In this document: one piece after another, positions 34,979 to 42,441 of the stretch | Position numbering within the stretch: position 1 is the stretch's first letter | Layout of the letters: each line of letters starts with the position of its first letter | DNA from: Clostridia bacterium | GTDB taxonomy: Bacteria; Bacillota; Clostridia; Oscillospirales; CAG-272 | NCBI GenBank assembly: GCA_017537175.1 | Contig: JAFYLH010000005.1 | Span: 1-42,441, forward strand | Direction of reading: 5' to 3' | DNA length: 42,441 bases | Notes under the pieces: model-generated | The model's database searches: none | What the model was told of the DNA's origin: nothing | The model's input: only the letters and a program-made list of their open reading frames with translations | Translations under genes and position numbers: made by a program

Positions 34979-35533
34979 ATGAAAAAATCGGTAAAGATCA
35001 TAATTATCGTTTTATCGGTGGTATTATTGCTGTCGGCTTTGGCGGTGATAATATACCCCAACATTGAGTTTAAAAAGGACGGGGTTCTTTATGCCTGCCG
35101 CTATAGCGGAGATTTTGGCGAGTTTGAAGAAAATGCCTCCTACAACGAGCTGTATTTTTATTACGAAAAGCAGGATGTTTCCCTTAAGACCTTTGATGTA
35201 AAGAACTTTCTCTTTTTCTATCTTCTCAGCTTTGAATACGAGGAGGGGGATATGAGAGAGAGTATGTTTACTCTACCCGAGGAGTATATAGACAATTGGC
35301 TGAAAAATGCCGAGATAACCGATAACGAAGCAAATATAGATCTTGCAAAGCTCATTGAGGGCAAGACAGCGGTGGTTGGCAATACACGGTACACCGATGA
35401 GGGGGAGAGCAACGCAGTTTTCTACACCCTTGACGGAGAGTACGGGGAAATGTATATTTTTGAAAGTGAGGGGCTTCTTGTTATACAGGTTGGCTCTGTG
35501 GACGAGTGTCCTAAATTTATAGCATATAAATAA
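34979..35533 (+). CDS. Hypothetical membrane-anchored protein
   Basis: This 184-residue protein has one N-terminal membrane segment (about 5–26, IIIIVLSVVLLLSALAVII) that may be an uncleaved anchor. A soluble, acidic domain follows, with many Tyr and Glu (YNELYFYYEKQD, FYTLDGEYGEMYIFESEG). No family recognised. It is 16 bp before the ABC exporter and under the consensus promoter. Confidence 0.7.
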   Translation: MKKSVKIIIIVLSVVLLLSALAVIIYPNIEFKKDGVLYACRYSGDFGEFEENASYNELYFYYEKQDVSLKTFDVKNFLFFYLLSFEYEEGDMRESMFTLPEEYIDNWLKNAEITDNEANIDLAKLIEGKTAVVGNTRYTDEGESNAVFYTLDGEYGEMYIFESEGLLVIQVGSVDECPKFIAYK

Positions 35534-35549
35534 GCAAAAGGGAGAAAAA

Positions 35550-37289
35550 ATGAAGAAGATCTTACGGATAATACGGTATTATAAGCCATACCGCGGTATG
35601 TTTGCCGTGGATATGCTCTGTGCTCTGCTGGTGGCGGGGTGTGACCTGGTGTTTCCTTTAATAACCCAGGAGATAGTGGATGTCTATGTTCCCGAAAAGA
35701 AGATAGACCTTATCATCATAGGCTGTGCTGTGGTGTTGGGGCTTTATCTTTTAAAAATGGTGCTTAATTTTATTATCCAGTACTGGGGACATCTGGTGGG
35801 TGTCAATATTCAGGGTGATATGCGCAGGGATATGTTCAGCCATCTGCAAAATCTGCCCTTCTCATATTTTGATGAAAACAAGACCGGTGAGATAATGTCA
35901 AGGATAGTCAATGACCTTTTCAGCATCTCCGAGCTTGCTCACCATTGTCCCGAGGATATTTTCATATCTACCATAATGCTGGTTGGCTCCTTTATTATGC
36001 TTGCCCGCATAAATATCATACTTACACTTATAGTGTTTGCGGTGCTGCCTGTTATTATCATATATGCGGTGCTTATGCGTAAGCGTATGAAGGATGCCTT
36101 TGCCGAATCCAAGGTAAAGACAGGGGATATCAATGCCAATGCCGAGGTGTCCCTTACCGGCATCCGTGTGGCAAAGTCCTACACCTCTGAGGCGCACGAG
36201 GTAGAGCGCTTTGAGGTGTCAAACAATGACTTCAAGCATTCAAGAAGAAAGAGCTACCGCTATATGGGTCAGTTCTTTTCGGGTATGGGATTTTTGACCG
36301 ACTTTTTGTACATTCTTGTGCTTGGCGCAGGCGGTGTGTTCTTCTGTAACGGCTGGATAGAGCCGGGTGAATTTGTGGCATTTTTGCTCTATGTAACCAT
36401 GTTCTTAAAGCCTGTAAACAAGCTGGTGCAGTTCTTTGAGCAGCTGCAGGAGGGTCTTACCGGAATAGACAGATTCCTTGAGGTTATGGACGAAAAGCCT
36501 GAGGAGGACTCCCCCGATGCCGTTGAGCTTACCGATGTCAAGGGGGATATTACCTTTGACAATGTCACCTTCTCCTACCATAACGAGGACAGAGAAGAGG
36601 ACACCCTTGTACTGAGCGGACTCTCCCTTAATATCAAAAAGGGAACAAAGGTTGCACTTGTAGGGCCCAGCGGAGGCGGAAAAACTACTCTCTGCCACCT
36701 TATCCCCCGTTTTTATGAGCTGGATGAGGGTACTATCAGTATAGACGGCAAGGATATAACCGGCCTTAAGCGCAGATCTCTTCGCGAAAATATAGGTATG
36801 GTAGCTCAGGATGTGTTCCTCTTTGGCGGTACCATCCGTGACAATATCGAATACGGCAGGCTTGGTGCTACCGATGAGGAAATAACAGAAGCCGCAAAGA
36901 AGGCTAATATACACGACTTTATTATGAGCCTTGAAAATGGCTATGACACCGATGTGGGCGAGAGAGGCGTAAAGCTCTCGGGCGGTCAGAAGCAGAGAAT
37001 ATCTATTGCCAGAGTTTTTCTCAAAAATCCCTCCATACTTATACTTGACGAGGCTACAAGTGCCCTTGACAACGAGACCGAGATGCTTATTCAGTCGGCC
37101 CTTGACGAGCTTCTTGTGGGCAGAACATCCATCATCGTTGCCCACAGGCTCTCTACCATTAAGAATGCGGATGATATAATAGTCCTCACAGGCGAGGGTA
37201 TAGCCGAGCGGGGATGCCACGACGAGCTTCTCGCCCTTGACGGAATATATGCAAGGTTGTATAAATATCAGTTCAGGGAAGAGTATTAA
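35550..37289 (+). CDS. ABC exporter, fused permease and ATPase
   Basis: This 579-residue half-transporter has six membrane segments in the first 300 residues (exporter fold). Its ATPase domain follows, with Walker A VGPSGGGKTTLC, signature LSGGQKQRISIAR, Walker B ILILDEATSALD and H-loop VAHRLSTI. Such proteins work as dimers and export lipids, peptides or drugs. A single copy suggests a homodimer. AAGGGAG lies before the ATG. The substrate is unknown. Confidence 0.93.
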   Translation: MKKILRIIRYYKPYRGMFAVDMLCALLVAGCDLVFPLITQEIVDVYVPEKKIDLIIIGCAVVLGLYLLKMVLNFIIQYWGHLVGVNIQGDMRRDMFSHLQNLPFSYFDENKTGEIMSRIVNDLFSISELAHHCPEDIFISTIMLVGSFIMLARINIILTLIVFAVLPVIIIYAVLMRKRMKDAFAESKVKTGDINANAEVSLTGIRVAKSYTSEAHEVERFEVSNNDFKHSRRKSYRYMGQFFSGMGFLTDFLYILVLGAGGVFFCNGWIEPGEFVAFLLYVTMFLKPVNKLVQFFEQLQEGLTGIDRFLEVMDEKPEEDSPDAVELTDVKGDITFDNVTFSYHNEDREEDTLVLSGLSLNIKKGTKVALVGPSGGGKTTLCHLIPRFYELDEGTISIDGKDITGLKRRSLRENIGMVAQDVFLFGGTIRDNIEYGRLGATDEEITEAAKKANIHDFIMSLENGYDTDVGERGVKLSGGQKQRISIARVFLKNPSILILDEATSALDNETEMLIQSALDELLVGRTSIIVAHRLSTIKNADDIIVLTGEGIAERGCHDELLALDGIYARLYKYQFREEY

Positions 37290-37315
37290 CTGCAAGGTAA
37301 CAATTCGTTTTATTT

Positions 37316-37345
37316 TTGTTAATATATTTTTTGTAAAATTACTAT
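37316..37345 (+). promoter_or_regulatory. Possible promoter of the SLH–GH18 gene
   Basis: TTGTTA (37316–37321), 18 bp, TACTAT (37340–37345), before an AAGGAGGA ribosome site. Weak. Confidence 0.4.
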
Positions 37346-37375
37346 ATCTATCACTACTTTAAGGAGGATCCCGAA

Positions 37376-39094
37376 ATGAAGAATATTAAAACTCTGGTTT
37401 CGCTTGCTTTAGTGGCTTGTACCCTTATTTCCTGTATGGTATTCACCACAGGCGCGGCCTCTGTAGAGGACTTCAAGGATCTTAATAAAAATGCCGATTA
37501 TTACGAAGCGGTAAAGTGGGCAGTTGACAACGGCTATATGAGCGGTATGTCCGACAAGGTGTTCTCCCCCAATACCACACTTACAAGAGCACAGTTTGCC
37601 ACACTTATGGCAGGCTTTGAGGGTGCTGATCTTAATGCCTACAAGGGTAAGCAGATCTTTGATGATGTAAAGACAAATGCTTGGTATGCAACAACTGCTG
37701 CCTGGGCGTCCGAAAATAAGATAATGTCCGGCACAGGCAACAACAAGTTCTCCCCCAACACGGTCATCACCCGTGAGCAGATCGCTCTGCTTGTCAAGAA
37801 CTATGTTGGCTTTAAGGGTATCTACCTTGAAAAGGTAACCCCCGAGGTAAGACTTCTTGACCGCGGCACAAAGCGCGCTTCCTCCTGGGCTAAGGAAGCT
37901 GTTGACTATGCATATAAGACCGACTATATGCAGCTTGACGAGGGTAACCGTTTTAACCCCAAGGACAAGGTAACAAGAGCAGAGGCAGCTGTTATCATTT
38001 ACTCTCTCAACAATGCTATCGAGCGTACCGAGGTTCAGCACGAGCGCAGATTTATAGGCTACCTTGACCTCAACACACCTTTCGGTAACATTGACTTTGC
38101 AAGCTACGATATCCTTAATCTGCTTCCCGTAAAGGCAAGCGGTTCTTCCCAGACCATCAGCGACAGCGGTCTTAAGCGTGTTAAGCAGATCAAAGCTATG
38201 GCTTTGGAGCAGAACCCCGACATTAAGTTTATCCTTACCCTTACTGTTGATTCGGGTGCCGATATCGAAAAGTGGCTCTATCCCTACTCCAACTGTGAGG
38301 ATTTTGCAAACAAGACTGTAGCTCTTGTAAAGGAATATGACCTTGACGGTGTTGACTTTGACTACGAGTTCCCCACAGGTGCTATATCCCAGACCAACCT
38401 TGAATATTTCCTTAAGGTTCTTCGCGAAAAGCTTGACGATCTTAAGGTAGAAATGAATAAGCCTGAGGATTACGAGTACCTTGTTACCTTAGCGATCCCC
38501 GGCGGTCTTTATGCATTCTCTCTCTACGATGATCTCAGCGAGCTTCAGCATTATGTTGATTACTTCAACTTTATGGACTATGACCTTATGATAGGTGACG
38601 CAAGAACCGTTGCATACGCACACTCTGCAGTATACAGCACCGGTTACGGTCATGCTACTTATGATGATATTATCCGCAGCATCGAAATGGGTGTTCAGCG
38701 CGATAAGATCGTTATCGGCTCGGGTACATATGTTCAGGCTTGGAGAAATGTACAGGGTCGATATGACGAGGAGCTTGGCATCTGGATCGGTCTCTACGGT
38801 ACAGGTAAATGGGCAGGTGATGTCAGCACACCTATCGCATCAGATCTTGCTCTCATCAACTACGAGGACAACAAGCCTATCAGCGGCTACTATACCTACT
38901 TTGACGAGGGAACACACACCGTCAGCTGGTACAACCCCGACAGTAAGGAGTTCAGAAGCTGTGACGAGTACTGGTCTCTTGAAGAAAAGTGCAGACTCAT
39001 TAACGAATACAATATCGGTGGTCTTATGCTGTTCCACTGTAACACCGTTTCGGGTACAGATTTTGCAGAAAAGATCAATGGATGGCTTGGATAA
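37376..39094 (+). CDS. SLH-anchored GH18-type glycoside hydrolase
   Basis: This 572-residue secreted protein has a signal peptide (cleavage likely after about residue 27), then three SLH repeats (about 30–85, 92–150, 160–215; TRAQFA, ITREQIA, TRAEAA). It ends in a TIM-barrel-like GH18 domain (about 225–572), with the chitinase-type active site DLDGVDFDYE (322–331, Glu331 the acid/base) and YFNFMDYDLM. GH18 enzymes cleave chitin, N-glycans or peptidoglycan-like glycans. SLH repeats hold it on the wall. Confidence 0.9.
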   Translation: MKNIKTLVSLALVACTLISCMVFTTGAASVEDFKDLNKNADYYEAVKWAVDNGYMSGMSDKVFSPNTTLTRAQFATLMAGFEGADLNAYKGKQIFDDVKTNAWYATTAAWASENKIMSGTGNNKFSPNTVITREQIALLVKNYVGFKGIYLEKVTPEVRLLDRGTKRASSWAKEAVDYAYKTDYMQLDEGNRFNPKDKVTRAEAAVIIYSLNNAIERTEVQHERRFIGYLDLNTPFGNIDFASYDILNLLPVKASGSSQTISDSGLKRVKQIKAMALEQNPDIKFILTLTVDSGADIEKWLYPYSNCEDFANKTVALVKEYDLDGVDFDYEFPTGAISQTNLEYFLKVLREKLDDLKVEMNKPEDYEYLVTLAIPGGLYAFSLYDDLSELQHYVDYFNFMDYDLMIGDARTVAYAHSAVYSTGYGHATYDDIIRSIEMGVQRDKIVIGSGTYVQAWRNVQGRYDEELGIWIGLYGTGKWAGDVSTPIASDLALINYEDNKPISGYYTYFDEGTHTVSWYNPDSKEFRSCDEYWSLEEKCRLINEYNIGGLMLFHCNTVSGTDFAEKINGWLG

Positions 39095-39103
39095 ATAAAA
39101 ATA

Positions 39104-39137
39104 ATTGCCGAGGTGAAAGCCTCGGCAATATTTTTTT
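39104..39137 (+). terminator. Intrinsic terminator of the SLH–GH18 gene
   Basis: Stem ATTGCCGAGG/CCTCGGCAAT (39104–39113 with 39120–39129), loop TGAAAG, then seven T's. Confidence 0.9.
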
Positions 39138-39138
39138 A

Positions 39139-39382
39139 TAGTTAGGAGTTAGGAGAGAGGAGTTAGGAGTTAAGGTGATTTTTATTGCAACAATGCAACA
39201 AAAATTCCATTTAATTATATACGAGTTTGCTGTGGCTGTTATTTAGTTAAACAAATACAATAAGCTAAAAATAAAAGTAACAAATTATAGAATACATATA
39301 ACCAAAAATAAAATGCAGATTTTCGACCTAAAGGGAGAAAATCCTCCATAACTCCTAACTCCTCCCTCCTAGCTCCTAACTA
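39139..39382. mobile_element. MITE-like element with 34-bp terminal inverted repeats
   Basis: The ends 39139–39172 and 39349–39382 are inverted copies of a TAGTTAGGAG-type sequence made of GTTAGGA units, matching at 32 of 34 positions, with partial matching further in. The 176 bp between them are AT-rich and hold no transposase or clear ORF. This fits a non-autonomous miniature element that would need a transposase from elsewhere. It could instead be a folded intergenic repeat. Confidence 0.6.
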
Positions 39383-39397
39383 ATATATATTTCCGTC

Positions 39398-39426
39398 TTG
39401 ACAAATCAACCGGCTTATGTTAGAAT
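39398..39426 (+). promoter_or_regulatory. Promoter of the riboswitch–transporter operon
   Basis: TTGACA (39398–39403), 17 bp, TAGAAT (39421–39426) with extended TG. Confidence 0.8.
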
Positions 39427-39434
39427 ACCCTCGA

Positions 39435-39541
39435 TATAGGGGAGTAGTTCCGTGGCAACACGGGATGCATCGTCAGTACAGGAAGGCAAAAGCAGTACAG
39501 CGCAGCTTTCCTCGGTGTATTCGTAAAGAACGAGACTTATA
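39435..39541 (+). promoter_or_regulatory. Probable yybP-ykoY (manganese) riboswitch aptamer
   Basis: The stretch carries the aptamer landmarks in order: TATAGGGGAGTAG, a following hairpin (TTCCGTG/CACGGGA), CATCGTCAGTAC, and AACGAGACTTATA. The ends UAUAGG (39435–39440) and CUUAUA (39536–39541) pair as P1. The family senses Mn2+ and controls exporters. Its 3' P1 strand overlaps the terminator, so binding would allow readthrough. Recognition is by eye, without a covariance model. Confidence 0.65.
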
Positions 39542-39570
39542 CGCTTTTTTGCGTATGAGTCTCTTTTTAT
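39532..39570 (+). terminator. Riboswitch expression-platform terminator
   Basis: Stem GAGACTTATACGC/GCGTATGAGTCTC (39532–39544 with 39551–39563, one G·T pair), loop of six T's, then a T run. It shares 39536–39541 with aptamer helix P1, so the two structures exclude each other. Confidence 0.8.
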
Positions 39571-39612
39571 TTTTTTGCGCATAATATATAAAACGCATAA
39601 GGAGAAAAAATT

Positions 39613-41277
39613 ATGGATGTAATGCAGCTTATTCAGAGTCTTATATGGCTTCTTGCAGGTGTGGGCGTTTTCATCGTGGGTATGAACTTCCTCGGTGATG
39701 CCCTTGAGCGCTCTGCCGGAGACGGAATGAAGAGGCTTTTAGGTAAGATAAGCAATAACCGTTTTTCGGGAGTGGGTATAGGCGCGGGAGTTACCGCAAT
39801 AATCCAGAGCTCCTCGGCTACCTCGGTTATGGTCATCGGTCTTGTTAACGCAGGAGTTATGACCCTTCTTCAGGCTACCCCCATTATTATGGGCGCAAAT
39901 ATCGGTACTACCATCACGGGTGTGCTTGTTGCCCTTAAAAACGATTATTTTAATATGCTGATGTACCTCTTTGCCTTTGCGGGGGTTATGATGGGTTTTG
40001 CAAAGAGTCAGAAGATCAAGCTGGCGGGCAGTCTTATGTCGGGACTCGGTCTTATATTCGTCGGTCTTGATATTATGAGCAGCGAGCAGGCCTTTAAAAA
40101 TCAGCAGGTAATGGATATGTTCACGGCTATATTTGAGGTGGTGAACTTCCCTCTGCTTATGATACTCATCGGTGTTGTATTTACCGCTCTTATCCAGAGC
40201 TCCTCGGCTGCAACCGGTGTTGTTATTACTATGGTGGGTACGGGTGTTCTTGACCTTGACCTTGCGCTCTTTATTGTGCTTGGTGCCAACATCGGTACCT
40301 GTGTTACAGCCCTGCTTGCCTCTGTGGGCGCAAACGCTAACTCCAAGCGAGTGGCTCTTATACACTTTACCTTTAACTGTATAGGTACGGTTGTGTTTAC
40401 GGCTATAGTGTGGATATTCAAGGCTCCCTTTGTCAATATGCTTACATCCTTCTTCCCGGGGGAGGATCCTATGTCGCTTCAGATGAGGGTGTCGGTATTC
40501 CATGTTATATTCAATGTTACCACCACTATCCTTCTTCTGCCCTTTGTCAAGCAGCTTGTGAAATACTCTCAGACCGTCATTAAGGATAAAAAAGAGAATA
40601 CCGAGAGCCATACACTCCACTATGTGGACGAGAGACTTTTCACAACTCCCGCAGTTGCGCTTATGCAGGTAAAGAAGGAGATAGACCGTATGTTCTCTCT
40701 GGTTGAGGAAAACATCATCTATTCCTTTGACTCTATGGAGAATACAGACCCCAAAAATGCAGAAAAGGTGGCATCAAACGAGTCTGAGATCGACTTTATA
40801 AACAGCGGACTTACAAACTATCTTATCAAGCTTTCTGCATTCGTTGAGCCAAAGGATGAAAAGATCATAGGCGGATATTTCCATGTACTCAATGACCTTG
40901 AGCGAATTGGCGACCACGCAGAGAACTTCCACGAGATAGGCGCGGAGATGAAGGGCAAGGGTCTTATATTCTCTGATATCGCAAAGGATGATATCCAAAA
41001 GATGCATACCCTTATAAGCCGTATGACCGTTATTGCAAAGGATGCCTTTGAAAATCTCAATGCAAACGGACTTGCTGAGCTTTCCGCGCTTGAACAACAG
41101 GTTGACGAGATCAAAAAGGAGCTTACCGCAAGCCACTTTGCCCGTCTTGCCGAGGGCAACTGCAATTTAGCGGTAAGTCCCTATTATTCCTCTGCGGTGC
41201 TTGGACTTGAAAGAGTTGCCGACCACCTTGTAAATGTAGGCTACAGTATTGTTGACCCTGTGGGCTCACAGGAGTAA
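39613..41277 (+). CDS. Na/Pi cotransporter family protein with PhoU-like domain
   Basis: This 554-residue protein has two repeated membrane units carrying the QSSSA motif (IIQSSSATSVMVIGLVNAG and ALIQSSSAATGVVITMVGTG) with GANIGTT/GANIGTC, as in the NptA/YjbB family. Residues about 345–550 form a helical PhoU-like domain (VLNDLERIGDHAENF, GLERVADHL). The family moves phosphate with Na+, often outward in bacteria. It is preceded by a probable Mn2+ riboswitch, which suggests coupling between phosphate and metal control. RBS AAGGAGAAAAA. Confidence 0.88.
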   Translation: MDVMQLIQSLIWLLAGVGVFIVGMNFLGDALERSAGDGMKRLLGKISNNRFSGVGIGAGVTAIIQSSSATSVMVIGLVNAGVMTLLQATPIIMGANIGTTITGVLVALKNDYFNMLMYLFAFAGVMMGFAKSQKIKLAGSLMSGLGLIFVGLDIMSSEQAFKNQQVMDMFTAIFEVVNFPLLMILIGVVFTALIQSSSAATGVVITMVGTGVLDLDLALFIVLGANIGTCVTALLASVGANANSKRVALIHFTFNCIGTVVFTAIVWIFKAPFVNMLTSFFPGEDPMSLQMRVSVFHVIFNVTTTILLLPFVKQLVKYSQTVIKDKKENTESHTLHYVDERLFTTPAVALMQVKKEIDRMFSLVEENIIYSFDSMENTDPKNAEKVASNESEIDFINSGLTNYLIKLSAFVEPKDEKIIGGYFHVLNDLERIGDHAENFHEIGAEMKGKGLIFSDIAKDDIQKMHTLISRMTVIAKDAFENLNANGLAELSALEQQVDEIKKELTASHFARLAEGNCNLAVSPYYSSAVLGLERVADHLVNVGYSIVDPVGSQE

Positions 41278-41289
41278 GGAGAGGTTGTT

Positions 41290-42222
41290 TTGATAGTTGA
41301 TATACTTTTGTTGGTGCTTGGCTTTGCAATGCTGGTCAAGGGTGCCGATTGGTTTGTAGAGGGCGCCTCGGGTATTGCGGATAAAATGCACATACCCCAG
41401 CTGGTTATAGGCCTTACCATAGTTGCTATGGGAACCAGCGCTCCCGAGGCGGCGGTAAGCATCACCGCTGCTCTGGAGAAAAGCGCAGAGCTTTCGGTAG
41501 GAAATGTTGTGGGAAGCAACATCCTGAATATACTTATCATACTCGGACTTTGTGCTGTTATTACCCCCGTTGCGGTTGCAAAGACCACAATTCGGTACGA
41601 GATACCTATTATGCTTATAGCTACCGCACTTTTGGTCCTGTTCGGTATGACAGGCGGAGAGATAGTTTGGTGGGAAGCGCTCATTCTTCTTGTCTGCTTT
41701 GCTCTCTATCTGTTTTATATGTTTGTTATGGTCAAGAGAGGCGAGATGCAGGCAGAGAAAACAGAGACGGGTAACAAAAGACTTTGGCTGCTGATGGTTA
41801 TGGGTGTGGTCGGTCTTGCGCTGATCGTTTTGGGAAGCCGCTTTACCGTAGATTCTGCAACCGCACTTGCAAACAGGTTTAATGTACCCGAAAAATTTAT
41901 CGGTCTTACCGTAGTAGCCCTCGGTACATCCCTGCCCGAGCTCTTTACCTCTGTTGTGGCGGCAAAAAAGGGCAAGGCGGATATTGCCATCGGTAACATA
42001 GTGGGAAGCAATATCTTTAATATACTTATGATACTTGGTATCACCGGAGTGATAATCGATGTTCCCTTTGAGTCAAGCTTTCTCATCGACTGCGGTATTG
42101 CCGCCTTTGCGGGTATCCTTTTGTGGCTCTGCGTTTTCCGCAAGAAAAAGCTTAAGCTTATAGACGGAATCATAATGCTTGCCTCTTACGCGGCATACTT
42201 TGTGTATCTTGTAGTTAAATAA
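41290..42222 (+). CDS. Ca2+/Na+ antiporter (CaCA family, YrbG-like)
   Basis: This 310-residue protein has two alpha repeats: GLTIVAMGTSAPEAAVSI with GNVVGSNILNI, and GLTVVALGTSLPELFTSV with GNIVGSNIFNI. About ten membrane segments are seen. The start is TTG at 41290 behind AAGGAGAGG, because the family begins near residue 1 with LVLGFAMLVKGADWFVEGA. It exports Ca2+ or other divalent ions in exchange for Na+. It is 12 bp from the Na/Pi gene, so it is under the same probable Mn2+ riboswitch. Confidence 0.9.
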   Translation: MIVDILLLVLGFAMLVKGADWFVEGASGIADKMHIPQLVIGLTIVAMGTSAPEAAVSITAALEKSAELSVGNVVGSNILNILIILGLCAVITPVAVAKTTIRYEIPIMLIATALLVLFGMTGGEIVWWEALILLVCFALYLFYMFVMVKRGEMQAEKTETGNKRLWLLMVMGVVGLALIVLGSRFTVDSATALANRFNVPEKFIGLTVVALGTSLPELFTSVVAAKKGKADIAIGNIVGSNIFNILMILGITGVIIDVPFESSFLIDCGIAAFAGILLWLCVFRKKKLKLIDGIIMLASYAAYFVYLVVK

Positions 42223-42226
42223 GAAA

Positions 42227-42252
42227 AAGCCTTCAGCTTTTGCTGAAGGCTT
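42227..42252 (+). terminator. Terminator-like hairpin after the CaCA gene
   Basis: Perfect 11-bp stem AAGCCTTCAGC/GCTGAAGGCTT (42227–42237 with 42242–42252), loop TTTT. Not followed by T's; the next hairpin starts at once. Confidence 0.6.
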
Positions 42253-42441
42253 CAGCGTGTCGATAAACCTATCGACACGCTGGCAGACTTCGAAAAAGGC
42301 AGGTAGGTTTTCGTCAAGCCGACTCGTCGGCGTACTAAGTACGGTAGAGACGGCTTGGCGGAAAAGTGTGAAAAAGTGGTGTATACTCGATGTATACACC
42401 ACTTTTGAATACTTATCAGACTATATTGGGAGATATAGTCA
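42253..42441. repeat. Cluster of inverted repeats at the end of the window
   Basis: Stems in order: 42253–42264/42271–42282 (perfect 12 bp), an imperfect outer stem 42308–42321/42351–42365 with an inner CGTAC/GTACG stem (42331–42335/42339–42343), 42372–42386/42392–42406 (perfect 15 bp) and 42419–42425/42434–42440 at the edge. No ORF is supported. It may be an interspersed repeat or a structured RNA; it runs off the window. Confidence 0.5.

Overview
The window looks like chromosomal DNA from a Gram-positive (monoderm) Firmicute of the class Clostridia, probably an uncultured gut Oscillospirales-type organism. Evidence for this is the three surface proteins with S-layer homology (SLH) repeats, lipoproteins with a lipobox, a T-box leader, a glnA–ANTAR regulator pair, strong AGGAGG-type ribosome sites and many ATGA stop/start overlaps. 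The species assignment is inference; no rRNA or tRNA gene is visible.

Layout. 1–3969: 3' part of an SLH-anchored DUF4838 protein, a Gfo/Idh/MocA dehydrogenase and a HAD phosphatase. 4008–6855 (minus): proline/sodium symporter PutP and an MFS transporter. 6972–7436: MscL channel. 7524–12838: short glutamine synthetase, ANTAR antiterminator, then two paralogous beta-propeller glycosidase-like proteins, one lipid-anchored and one SLH-anchored. 12922–15789: ABC exporter plus a Card1-like CARF nuclease. 15851–18151: two sugar-type Gfo/Idh/MocA dehydrogenases. 18195–20272: FAD-dependent oxidoreductase and a lipoprotein. 20404–24519: YhaO/YhaN-type nuclease–ATPase pair and a YdcF-like membrane protein. 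24595–28319: rbfA, nrnA-like, truB and xylulokinase. 28362–32178 (minus): HD hydrolase, S51 peptidase, a P-type ATPase-like protein lacking its catalytic core, and a lipoprotein. 32292–33191: EamA transporter. 33226–34879: Trp-specific T-box, two micro-ORFs and a lone trpB. 34979–37289: small membrane protein and ABC exporter. 37376–39094: SLH–GH18 protein. 39139–39382: MITE-like element. 39435–42222: a probable yybP-ykoY (manganese) riboswitch before a Na/Pi symporter and a Ca2+/Na+ exchanger. 42223–42441: a dense cluster of hairpins.

The genes suggest a saccharolytic cell that carries glycan-active proteins on its wall (SLH proteins, lipoprotein paralog) and processes sugars with Gfo/Idh/MocA enzymes, a HAD phosphatase and xylulokinase. 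Most transcription units have a recognisable sigma-A promoter, very often with an extended TGn -10 element, and end in a hairpin. The items most worth following up are the ABC exporter/CARF nuclease operon, the P-type ATPase without DKTGT, the yybP-ykoY leader controlling a Na/Pi plus CaCA pair, and the hairpin-rich 3' end.
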